A DNA stretch of 64,000 nt from Diphasiastrum complanatum (lineage: Eukaryota > Streptophyta > Lycopodiopsida > Lycopodiales > Lycopodiaceae). The stretch's first letter is position 1. Every line of letters begins with the position of its first letter. Made by a program: the position numbers and the translations under genes. The stretch lies in NCBI GenBank assembly GCA_029204225.1, contig MU832001.1, positions 1 to 64,000 of the forward strand, given 5' to 3'. Of this stretch, positions 54,257-64,000 are shown one piece after another. The notes below the pieces were generated by a model. The model did no database searches. It was not told the origin of the DNA and saw nothing but the letters and a program-made list of their open reading frames with translations.

Positions 54257-56267
54257 TTGCGGCATTTTTATCACTCAGCACCACAGCAGCTGATGCACTT
54301 CATGAAAACTCTACCTACGTCCTATCAGTCGTTGCGAATCCTCATTCTGAGCTTACCAGACATGACGTTCGAACGAGCTATCAATCTTGTCGATGATGAG
54401 AGAATGATGAGAGACAAAGGAGAAGGAAGCATTGACTAGGAGAAAGTTCTTTTCACAAAAGGAAGAAGAAAATATGAACAAGCCTAGATTCGACAAGGCT
54501 CATTCAAAATCTACGAGTAGAGGCAACGACAACCAACAAACTTCTTGCTGTGATTACTGTCACAAGTCGGGACATAGATGCTAGTTCAACATCATGCTAG
54601 GATGGAGGAGGAGCTTCCAAGTGAAGAAGAACTTGAGGATCTACCTCAAGATGCAAAAACTCCAAGAAGATCTACAAGGGCAAGGACCGAGCCATTGAGG
54701 CTCACCTATGATGGTCAAGTTGATCAAAGGGAAGGCTCATCATCTTTCACGTCTTACACCTTTCTTACTTCAATGTTAGATGAGCCAACATGCTATGAAG
54801 ATATTTGTAAATCTAAGAGGATTGAAGTATAATAAAGATGGATAAATAAGTAAGCATAAAGCTGGGCTTGTAGCCAAAGGTTTTTTACAAACCAAAGGCA
54901 TTGATTATGAGACTTTTGCTCCTGTGGCTAAGCTTGTTACTATTAGGTTGATCATTAGTCTTGCTACAACCTTCAATTGGGAGCTATTCCAACTTGATTT
55001 CACAAATGCATTCCTCAATGTTTATTGGGAGGAAGAGATCTACATGAGGCAACCCGAGGTCTTCATCAAGGAAAAGCATGAAGGAAAGTTGTGTTTCTCA
55101 AAGAAGAGCCTTTATGGGCTCAAGCAAGCACCAAGAGCATGGTACTCTAGGCTAAACTCTTTTCTCATTTCCATCAATTTTGTAATGAGTTTTTATGATC
55201 CATCATTGTACTTAAGATTTCATGATGGCAAGATCATTATTCTTGTTTTGTATGTAGATGACATTATCTTGAGTGGTAATGATCTAGATGGAATTAGAGA
55301 TGTAAAAATTGCTTTGGCAAAAGAGTTTAAAATGGTAGATCTCGGCCTATTAAGCTTAATTCTAGGAATAGAGGTTATTAGAGGATGTGATTTTAGCTTT
55401 ATTTGTCAATCTAAGTATGCTACATCCATCCTAGATAGATTTGGAATGAAGAATTATAAAGGCATTGAGACACCAATGGAGCAACATGTAAAAGCATCTA
55501 TTGGTGGTGGTGAAGCATTCTTTGAGGACATCACATTATATAGAAGGCTTATAGGCTCCTTGATCTATTTAACTATAACTAGACCTGATCTTAGTTACAG
55601 TGTTGGAGAGTTAAGCCAATTCATGCAAAGTCCTCTAGTTTCACATTGGAAGATGGCCAAAAGAGTTCTTAGGTACATTTCATCTACTAAGAATTTTGGC
55701 ATTTTGTATAGAGGGACTAATCTTGGCTTAAGAGCCTATAGTGACTCAGATGTTGCAAGTGACAAAGTGGGTAGGAGATCAACAAGTGCTTTTGCCACCT
55801 TTCTATGTAATGGAGTAGTATCATGGCTTTCCAAAAAGAAAGATACCATCTCCTTATCTTCCACAAAATCTGAGTACAAGGCCTTGACATCAACATGCAA
55901 GGAGGTCTTGTGGCTCAAAAGGCTATTGTTGGAGCTTCATGTCATGGAGGATGAGATCCCAATCATCTATTGTGAAAACCAATCATCCCAATCACTTGCA
56001 ACTAATCCTACATTCCATGCAAGGAGCAAACACATTGAGATTGTTCATCATTTCGTGAGGGAGAAAGTGCAAGCCAAAGAGATCAAGCTCCAACATGTAC
56101 CATCATCAAGTTGCTTGGCTGATTTGTTTACTAAATCTTTACCTAAAGATTCATTTGTCAAGCTTAGATCTTCAATTGGAGTGATTGATAAAAGTATTGT
56201 TGTTTCCAAGGCTAGATTTGAGGAGGGGTGTGAAAAATTGCCTACATTGGCAAATCTAGCCATGTAG
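54257..56267 (+). mobile_element. Ty1/copia element with gag, RT and RNase H but no protease or integrase
   Basis: A gag piece at 54257-54570 (MKTLPTSYQSLRILILSLPD, then a zinc knuckle start CCDYCHKSGHRC) is fused to the linker between integrase and RT (54578-54832: PRRSTRARTEPLRLTYDGQV). Protease and the whole integrase are deleted. From 54924 a 447-codon frame is open: LVTIRLIISLATTFNWELFQLD (RT start), LYGLKQAPRAWYSRLNSFL, LYVDDIILSGND (intact YVDD), RNase H with AYSDSDVASDKVGRRSTSAF and YCENQSSQSLATNPTFHARS. The STEAEY motif reads STKSEY. The frame runs through the polypurine tract and stops inside the LTR. This is the best-preserved retroelement frame in the window, but it cannot be autonomous. 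Confidence 0.92.
56220..56228 (+). other. Polypurine tract before a second copia LTR
   Basis: GAGGAGGGG directly before TGTGAAAAATTGCC, which would be the start of the 3' LTR at 56229. The pol frame stays open across it. Confidence 0.6.
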
Positions 56268-56422
56268 AATATTGTACATTTTGTCAATATTGTTTGTTGG
56301 TTACTTGAATGGCCAAAGTGCCACTTGTACATACACACCTAAAGTAGGTTACCACGAGTCAAGAGGAGTGGTTGTGTCTATTTGGTAGTGATTCCTACTT
56401 TGTAGGATCTAGACCTTGATTT
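56229..56422 (+). repeat. Start of the 3' LTR (right end unknown)
   Basis: Begins with TG after the polypurine tract. No partner LTR was found, so the length is undefined. Confidence 0.35.
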
Positions 56423-57493
56423 ATGATGAGATTTTTACCTACCATGCACCTACCAAGCATGACTCTAGGATCTATTACAAGACCTAGAGAGGTTCTAAGC
56501 ACCATCCAACAAGCTATAGTAGGAACTCCAATGCACCATGCACCAATAGTCCTTGAAGGGAACAAAAATAGTGTGCCGAAAGAGAAGGCAATCTATTGTT
56601 GTGGACATAGAGGAGAATATTAGCCACATGTTAGAGTATAAATTTGAGAATGTGAATCGCAAAGAAAGAGGTCGTCCACAAAAGACAAAATTTGCCTCAT
56701 GTCCACCTATCTCTAAACAACCTGAAGATGGGAGTACACCCTTGAATTCTAGTCCATGTATGGTTGGGGGACAGGTGGTCTTGGAACAAGAGATCCATAA
56801 CACTTATTGGGCAATCCAAAAAACTGCCCTAAATAGTCGTGTCAAGTGCCTAGGATGGTTGCCAGTTTTTGGTCTACTAGAACACATCCCAATTGCAAGA
56901 CACAACATATAATGTGGTTTTGCAATGCCAATTGCACACACACTTTGGGAGCCAAAAAAGAGCATCTCCCCTATTCCTACAAAGATCATGGTATGAATCT
57001 CACAAAAATAGAAGTTGATATGCTAACACGTGCAAGATTCAGTTAGAGACAATTCCAATCACTGAAAGAGGAGCCTATGAAGCTCCCAGCAACGAATCCA
57101 ATGATAAAGGCAATTCAACTTCTACAACAAACAAAGGAGTTAGATGCCAAAAGTATAGACCTGGGGTGTCAATCATCGCATGAGAGTGAATAGAGAGAGC
57201 ATTGTCTTTGAATGCATGTGTAATTGCAAACCATGGTTAAAGTACAGAATGAAAACTCAATGGTCAATGGGAATTGCTATGATGTACACATAGCCAAGAA
57301 GCCCATGTGCATACGTCCAGATTTTCAAAAGCGATTCTTGGATGAAAAGTCATACTTGGCCTACAAACATTTATATTTCATATTTCTTAGGGTGTTGGGG
57401 CTCGACCAAAATTCAAACATGGTCATTCCCCAACCAATGCTAAATGACACAGAACTTTTTCAAGCATTTTCAAGAAGTAGAACTTATCCTTGA
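56423..57493 (+). other. Unassigned stretch with coding-like frames
   Basis: Successive plus-strand frames 56423-56623, 56553-56912 (with NRKERGRPQKTKFASCPPIS), 56846-57046 and 57224-57493 read like protein in pieces with frameshifts between them. The RGRPQK motif is AT-hook-like. No family was recognised; it may be an old transposon or pseudogene, or part of the LTR. Confidence 0.25.
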
Positions 57494-58478
57494 CATTTCC
57501 TTATGAACGCTTCGAATGTGATGTACAGTAGACATCACATGTCCATCCACATCCACATCCATACTTGTGTGTGTCGATAATACTTGGAGTATGTTAGTGT
57601 AGTTGAATTCCATACTTTGATTAGGATCAAAGTTTGCACAAATTATTCCTTGGTAGTTTTTTTTTTTTTTTGAGTTAGAATGTGACAACGAATTTAAACT
57701 GGTCATCATTTATTGTGATATCTAGATTTGCAGCTCAATTTCCAAATTCACCAATATACTATTTACTGGAGTGAAATAATATCGCATTGTCCCGTGCACA
57801 AAAATTTTCTAGTATCTTCTAAGGTTTTGCCATGTCACCAATGATAGACATAATGCGGTTCATGCGTTTTGATTGGGTCATGTGTATTTCGGGGCTTTGA
57901 CCAGCTTTAAAGTCCAGTCAACAATTTTTTATTGATGGACATATTTTTAATTCAATATATATCATAGTTAATATATATACCTACTATCCGAGCTTCTTGC
58001 AAAATGTGTGAATAGATGAAACCTTCAAAATAAAAAGTGTGAAAAGCTAGGTTTTTTGACAAATCAGGGTTTCGAGGAGGAGAGATAGTGATATGGTGAG
58101 GTTTGAGATAATATCCTAACCCATAAATTGTAATATTCGATAAAATTTTCATGCCTTGACTAGGACCTTTTAATTTTCACAATTCCACTTGCTATTTAGC
58201 CTTTTATAAATGTTGTTGTTTTATCATTCTTTGTAGTTTGTTGAAGTTTCTTTTGTGACTCCTTGGAGATTCTCATATGGCCCACACAATATATACACAT
58301 CCAATGAAAAACCTATTGTGAAGTATTTTTGAAAAAGAAAACTGGATAGAATGGATGATGTCACTTCCAGATTTCTTGAATCGCTTCACAAGTGCTATCT
58401 TATCATTGGTGATAGATATAACTTATCTTCAGCATCTACTTGACACAAGAAAATGAGCATAGATTCACCAAAAAATGA
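57494..58478. other. Gene-free AT-rich stretch
   Basis: Nothing recognised. Confidence 0.3.
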
Positions 58479-58877
58479 CTATCTCCAAGCATTGGCACCA
58501 CATAGCTCAACACTTGAGAACTTAGCCATGAATGAGTGATACAATGAGCCTCCCTTAGCTTCATTTCCATCAGCAAAGCCAGCCAAGAACGCTAGTACAA
58601 CTCCAGCAACAAAATGATGCAAAACAATGTAAGTAGCTTCACCATATCTTGACAATTTGCACATATTCACACAAAATTGCTCGAACAAGTAGAGCAAACT
58701 TGAAAAACACTTCCTTAATGCTCCCTTAACCTTAATTGGCTCTTCAAACACCTGCAAAAATAGATCCAAAGTATCTTTTCCATTTGGCTTCCCTTTGATG
58801 ATCTTGACTAGCTCCAAATTGCCACTTTCCCTTTTGTGTTGTTGAAGCCCTTTGAGATCAACCTCTTGATCTTCCAT
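58479..58877 (-). other. Open frame of unknown origin next to the copia linker
   Basis: A 132-codon minus-strand frame (with LFLQVFEEPIKVKGALRKCF and ATYIVLHHFVAGVVLAFLAG, which has a hydrophobic helix) sits where RT should begin in the neighbouring minus-strand copia element. It does not look like RT. It may be a foreign sequence that replaced RT, or chance. Unidentified. Confidence 0.3.
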
Positions 58878-61130
58878 TGGACCATCAAATTCATTGAATA
58901 AGACCTCTTTTCAAGATCCATTAGTTGCTTCCATTCCATAAAACCACCATCCACTTGCATAGCCTCATCTGCACAAGAAGATGTACCAAAATATGTGAGA
59001 AAAGCAAAATGAGTAACTTCCACTTGCTTACCATTCTCACCATATGTGAGCCTTGAAGGTTTTTGCCTTTGCCTTGATGTCCTCCTTGGCTTTTGACTTG
59101 AACATGCTTCTTCACCATCACCATCCAAAGTATCATCAACATTTTCATAACCACATCACCATTAGAAGCACCCTTTGGAAAATTTAATTCATAAAAAATG
59201 ACATCTCTTCCTATGACCACTTTCCTAGTTGAAGGAACGTAAACTTTGTAAGCCTTTATCACCTCACTATAACCAACAAATATACCTTTCTTTGAATATG
59301 GATCCTCCTTTTTCCTATCATCAAGAGTAATGTTGCTATATCATACACATCCAAAAGTTTTGAGATACTTGACACTTGGCCTCCTACCAAATAGCATCTC
59401 AAAATGTGTCTTTCCATCCAAAACAACACTTGGCCACCTATTACATAAATAATTGGCACACAACAAAGCTTCACCCCAAACAGGTTTAGGAAGATTGGCA
59501 ACTAACCTCATATCTTTGGCTCCTTCACATAAGGGTCTATTCTTCCTTTCGGCCACTCCATATTCTTGGACTTGTGAGATCCCTCTTGATCTCATTTGCA
59601 TCACAAAATTCTTTGAACTTGGTAGAAATGTACTCACCACCATTGTCACTCCTCAAGCACTTGATTTTGGTGTTGAAATGGACCTCCCCTGCAATCTTGA
59701 ACTTTACAAAGACATCAAACACCTCATACTTGCTCATTGGTAGATACACCCAACAAAATCAACTAAAATCATCAATAAATGTCACATACATCTTAGCACC
59801 ACCATTGCTAATTTTAGTAACTCCATGAATATCCAAATGCACAAGTTGAAAAGGCTTACTTGATCTCGATGTAGATCTGTTGTAAGGTAACCTATGGGAC
59901 TTTGATAAAGCGCATTGCTCACAAACATGATTCATGCTAGTAAGAGATTTGGGAAGACCAAAAACAACTTGCCTCTTTGCCATCACCTCCAATGTCTTGA
60001 AGTTGAGACGCCCCAATCTCTTCTTCCATACCTCTTGCATTGACAATTACTCCTTTGCCATACATCCAACTTGGTTAGCAACAACACAAACATCAATTGT
60101 GAACAATTTACCTTGCCTCTTCCTTTTTGCAATCACCATATCTTTTTTCTTGATCAAGCATGCATCACCATCAAACTCCACCTTAAGACCCTTATTTAGA
60201 AGTTGACTCACACTAAGAAGGTTCTCAGTAATAAATGTAATGAAAAAAACATCCTTCAAATGAACATTCCTATTTGTAGAGAGAGAAATAGGAATTGTGC
60301 CAATTTCTTTGATTGCACACTCACCATCATTGGTAGTGTAGATCAGCTTCTTGTCACCTTCATATGCCAACAAAGATGAAAAGTACTCTTTGTGAAAAGT
60401 CTTTTGTGAGCTTGCTCCACTATCAATCCCCCAAGGATCAATATCTCCATCATTAGCAATCAAACATGAAGACATCACAAGAGAATCATCATTTGAGTTT
60501 TGATCGTTAACACCATCTTCATCTAACACCTTGATCTCTTTTCTTTTTGAAGCAATCACTAGCAAAATTTCCCTTGAACCTTTAGTCTCTCTTTCTTCTT
60601 TCCAACAAAAGTAGAAGGCTCACCTTGATATTTCCCTTTAGACCACTTGCCTTTGCCCTTGCCCTTAAATTTTCCTCTTGAGGACACACCTCCTCTCCAA
60701 CTTGAGATGTGGAAGATGATCCTCCTCTTTAACCCTAAAAACAAAAGAATGAGCACTTTCATCCTTCTTTTGTTAAGTTTGAAAGATTTTCCTCCTAAGG
60801 ATTAGAACCCTTGATGTAGACTTGGACTCATAAACCTTCTTCAAGGTTTTCCAAGCCTCACTAGATGTAGTGCACTTACCAACTTCCTTGAGAAGTTCAT
60901 AACATTAAGATCTTTCTTTGCCCTCCTATTATACCTGAATTTTTCTTCAGGTTCCAAATGTCTCTCCTCCACAACTACAACAATGTACATGAACTCATTC
61001 ATCAAGGAGAGGCTCCATTCTCACCTTCCAAGTTGAATAGTTGCTTGAGGTAAGCCTATCATTGCTCTCCAACATGAGGCCTCCATTTGTAGCAATGATT
61101 TGATCTTCTCTTTCAACCTATTCCAATGCA
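58808..61130 (-). mobile_element. Ty1/copia element with gag, protease and integrase but no RT
   Basis: Gag starts near 61110 (LTSSNYSTWKVRMEPLL-like, then SEAWKTLKKVYESKSTSRVL near 60880-60800). The gag/knuckle linker is Lys-rich (KFKGKGKGKWSKGKY, 60700). Protease at 60565-60047 keeps DSG (WGIDSGASSQ). The integrase H2C2 domain has lost both His (WKKRLGRLN where WHKRLGHLN is usual) but keeps CEQC. Integrase keeps the three acidic residues in context: HLDIHG, RSDNGGEY and AERKNR (59950-59560). The linker at about 59100 (PRRTSRQRQKPSRLTYGENG) matches the plus-strand element's linker. RT and RNase H are missing. Several frameshifts. Confidence 0.9.
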
Positions 61131-61319
61131 CTTAGAGCTCCTTTGAAATTCAACACATGATATGATGGTCATATTGCATATAGGCTTATAATGTATCGAA
61201 AAATCATACACTCACAGAAACATGCTAAATCAAAGCATATAGTAGATCGTTGGCAAGCTAATTTTGCTAGGAAAATTCATGCACAATTACCGCTTACCTG
61301 AAAGAAACACAAACAAAAG

Positions 61320-61321
<2 letters not shown>

Positions 61322-61396
<75 letters not shown>
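61322..61396. repeat. (GA)n microsatellite
   Basis: About 37 uninterrupted GA units, just upstream of gag of the minus-strand copia element. Confidence 0.95.
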
Positions 61397-61895
61397 GATC
61401 TAATTATTCCCTTTGATCTTTATAAGAACTTGTCATAAACACTTAGATATCTTATGCTACTTATGTACAAAAGCCGTAATATCATTACTCACAATGGTGT
61501 GGATTCATATAGATAAGAAAAAGAACATTCTACGCACAAAAATTTCCTATGTCACCGCCAAGATGCAAGAGATTGATGGAGAAATCATAAGAATGAATGA
61601 GAGAGATAAGTCTCTCCCACACTTATGTGCCTATTTATAACAGCCTCTTGACCATTTAGATCATCTTGCCTAAGTTATAAACTTATGGAAGTTTCTAGGT
61701 ACCTGTCAAAAACCTAAATAACTTGACTAGATTTAATGTATCTCTTCTAATCAACTAGAGTAGGTTCAAATTCAACCTAATCCACCTATATAATTTCTTA
61801 AAATAGTAAGGATACTATATTTAGTCCTTATTGAAACAAATACAATGTATCTCTAAGTTGTAATGTACAATTGGCCTCAATATGCCAAATAACAA
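61397..61895. other. Stretch without a recognised gene
   Basis: One open frame (61413-61640) without similarity. Confidence 0.3.
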
Positions 61896-61899
61896 TTGA

Positions 61900-62095
61900 C
61901 AAAACTAGTTGATTTTCTTCACATTAGATTTCCTTTTCAAAAAAGTAAATCCACGTCTTATGAGACATATCATCTATGAAGGTGATGAAACAATATGATC
62001 TTTCTATAGGCATTGTCCTCGTGGGTCTACAAACTAGATTCAAGATGTTACTTGCCCTTGCAACTCCATCACGCTTGAACTTCTTGTGATGCTAC
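61900..62095 (-). mobile_element. Copia integrase fragment next to a primer binding site
   Basis: The minus strand reads KFKRDGVARASNILNLVCRP, then TMPIERSYCFITFIDDMSHK and TWIYF. This is the start of the copia integrase core. The stretch that normally reads VHSDVCGP is shortened to LVCRP, so the first catalytic Asp is gone. It lies within about 25-40 bases of the PBS, so gag, protease and the zinc domain are deleted. Confidence 0.8.
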
Positions 62096-62118
62096 TCCCC
62101 ATAGATACTGTTGAGAAT

Positions 62119-62132
62119 CGTGCTTTGATACC
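62119..62132 (-). other. Primer binding site-like sequence
   Basis: The minus strand reads GGTATCAAAGCACG, close to TGGTATCAGAGC, just inside the LTR at 62135. Confidence 0.6.
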
Positions 62133-62134
62133 GC

Positions 62135-62667
62135 TGATGATGCGAATTGAAGTGAATGAAACTCGAAATGAATTCGGATGGATTCCGGATATGATTGCTG
62201 GCCACTGCCTATATATCATTCTTAGAGTCCTCCAGAATGTAGACAGACACTGCTCACTTACGTTTAAGTTAATTCAGCATTAAACAAGATTAAAACAATA
62301 AGCAGACAATAATTAATCGAGATCAGACAATTTGAATGATTTGTGCATAACAACCACAACATCATCTATTGATCATCTTGGTTTTACGGCACTGTGTGAT
62401 AGACCCACACAACGCATTGGCATGAAAAAAGCGGTGTTCTCCCACGAACAATGTCTCGCTTACTAGCGGACTTCTTGGATCTCTGTGGATCCTGCTTACA
62501 AAATTGTCTTGCTCACTGACGGACTTCTCTCTTCTGTATTTTCTTATATGTGTCTGTGTATTCTCTTTAGTGCATCTAGCAACTACATATATCCAGAGCA
62601 ATATCTTGATTAGATAGATGAAACTAATCACAGATTACAAGAGTGGCGGATTAGGCATGTCCTAACA
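62135..62667 (-). repeat. Copia LTR, 533 bp
   Basis: On the minus strand it starts TGTTAGGACATGCC at 62667 directly after the polypurine tract and ends ...CGCATCATCA at 62135, two bases before the PBS. TG/CA ends and both flanking signals support the limits. It acts as 3' LTR for the element to the right and as 5' LTR for the deleted remnant to the left. Confidence 0.75.
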
Positions 62668-62678
62668 TCCTTTTGTTG
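62668..62678 (-). other. Polypurine tract
   Basis: CAACAAAAGGA on the minus strand, directly before the LTR start. Confidence 0.7.
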
Positions 62679-62764
62679 ATGTCATCTTATCATATCAGAG
62701 ATTTGTACTTTACACGGTACTTGTTTGATCTTCCTGGTATATTGGAGCGTCAAAAGTTTTTGTT

Positions 62765-64000
62765 TTACGAACATTTTTCTTTCACGTCGTTTGACCTTCT
62801 CTTGTTGTTCGTGTTGTTCGCGAACATTTCGTATTCGAGTTCTTCATTTTCGTCAGGTTGGGAGTTGAGAGCTAGCAGAGCTTTGGTAATAGAAACACTT
62901 TGTTCCTTCAGCTCCCTATCAAAGCATGGTAGCTTGATGACTCCAAGTCTGCTCCTCTGTTTCTCAAACAGTCCTTTGTCTAAGGCCTTTGTGAAGATGT
63001 CAATAACCATCTTCTTCGTTCCAATGAAAGTAGTCTGCAGCTTCTTCTTTTCGATTAGATCTCTTATCAAGTGGTACTTGATTGCAATGTGTTTTGTTCT
63101 TGAGTGAAACACGGGATCCTTTGTCAGGTGTATTGTAGATGTATTGTCCATCTGCGAAATCAGAGGCTCATTGCTCGTTTCACCTAGTTCGTCAAGGAAC
63201 TGTTTGAGCCGAGTGATTTCATTGGCCATCTTTGCTGCTGCTACGTATTTTACTTCACAGGATGATTGATCTACGATGGTCTGCTTCTTGCTGACCTAGA
63301 GAGTTGTTGTTGCTGCTGCAATGGTGCATCCTCTTGAGACACTTTTGCAGTCATCCTTGAGAGATGCCCAGCTAGCATCACTGTAGGAAAGCATTTGGAA
63401 TCCTACATCACGAGAATAACACAATCCAAAATTCTTCGTTAGTTGAAGGTACTACAAGATTCGCTTCGCGATCTTCTAGTGAGTTGAGCCTAAATTCGTA
63501 CTGAATTGTCTCATCCTGAACACGGCATAAGCAATGTCAGGACGTGTGTTATCTGCAAGATATATTAGTGATCATATCAGCTTCATGTATAATATATGTT
63601 CCATCAATTCTCTTTCCTCTTTGGTCTTCAAAAATCTTCATTCGTTAGGATTGTTCTTGCAAGCATTGGAGTATTTGCTCCTTTTCAATTCATCATCCCG
63701 AAATCTTCTAGGATTTTCTGGGTATATCTGGACTGGTGAAGGTACAACTTTCCTTCGTTATAGTCTTTGTTAATTAGCAAGCCAAGATAACATCTAGCTT
63801 CTCCTAGGTCTGTAATCTCGAAATGTTTCGAGATGTCGCACTTCACCTCAGCAATAAGTTCTTCACTTTTGCAGAGTATCAAGGTGTCATCCACATATGC
63901 AGCTACAATGATGATCTTCCCATCTATAATTTCTACATAAACATTAGAATCAACTATTAGTGGCTTGAATCCTAAGGATTTCAGGGCATGATCTTTCTTC
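62765..64000 (-). mobile_element. Ty1/copia element, RT to RNase H, continues beyond the window
   Basis: From the right edge: HALKSLGFKPLIVDSNVYVE, AAYVDDTLILCKSEELIAEV (intact YVDD) and FEITDLGEARCYLGLLINKD, open to 63685. Frameshifts follow between 63685 and 63300. Then VSKKQTIVDQSSCEVKYVAA (SSTEAEY changed to SSCEVKY) and the RNase H tail at 63229-62765 (HSRTKHIAIKYHLIRDLIEK, VIDIFTKALDK). It ends in a 3' LTR at 62667. Inactive in this copy because of the frameshifts; the upstream part lies outside the window. Confidence 0.92.

Noticed and set aside
1-64000. tRNA, rRNA, CRISPR, bacterial operon or organellar insert
   Set aside because: No cloverleaf-like sequence, rRNA signature, regularly spaced repeats or compact prokaryotic gene layout was seen. 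The only tRNA-related sequences are retroelement primer binding sites.

Overview
This is nuclear DNA from a land plant with a repeat-rich genome. The evidence is long AT-rich introns with canonical GT-AG borders, several broken Ty1/copia and Ty3/gypsy LTR retrotransposons primed by initiator tRNA-Met, hAT-type transposon remnants, and one recognisable host gene of the plant paladin family. I see nothing bacterial, organellar, viral or CRISPR-like. The sequence alone does not settle whether the plant is a fern, gymnosperm or other lineage.

Layout. 0-3.2 kb: the 3' ends of two convergent, unidentified, spliced genes (plus strand to 1,293; minus strand 3,200 to 1,489). 3.2-8.3 kb: no recognisable gene; an imperfect foldback at 7.5 kb and a CT microsatellite. 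8.3-16.97 kb: a block of minus-strand retroelement wrecks (decayed gypsy at 8.3-10.1, a copia LTR and 3' tail at 10.8-11.5, a copia element lacking integrase at 11.5-14.2, a gypsy pol fragment at 15.5-17.0). 17-25 kb: a plus-strand primer binding site, two pieces of hAT transposase in opposite orientation (18.7-21.5 kb), then mostly unassigned sequence. 25-31 kb: a cluster of small DNA transposons, including a GC-rich inverted-repeat element, an inverted-repeat element with an ORF, and a 1.85 kb internally deleted hAT derivative.

31.4-45.5 kb is the best-supported gene: 17 in-phase exons on the minus strand encoding 1,188 residues of a paladin-type protein with three tandem phosphatase-like repeats. 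The last expected exon (roughly 70 residues, judged from the family) was not found. Its introns carry a second hAT-derivative copy, a MITE with target-site duplication and a 142 bp tandem duplication. 45.5-47.4 kb is probably its 5' leader and promoter.

47.4-52.8 kb has no gene but several tandem repeats and hairpins. 52.8-64 kb is copia territory: a 3' fragment (+), a gag/RT/RNase H element lacking protease and integrase (+), a gag/protease/integrase piece lacking RT (-), and at the right edge an LTR with a primer binding site on one side and a polypurine tract plus pol on the other, leading into a copia element that leaves the window. No novel multi-gene system was found. The most informative observations are the shared intron positions between the paladin repeats and the cluster of small GC-rich or palindromic DNA transposons at 25-31 kb.
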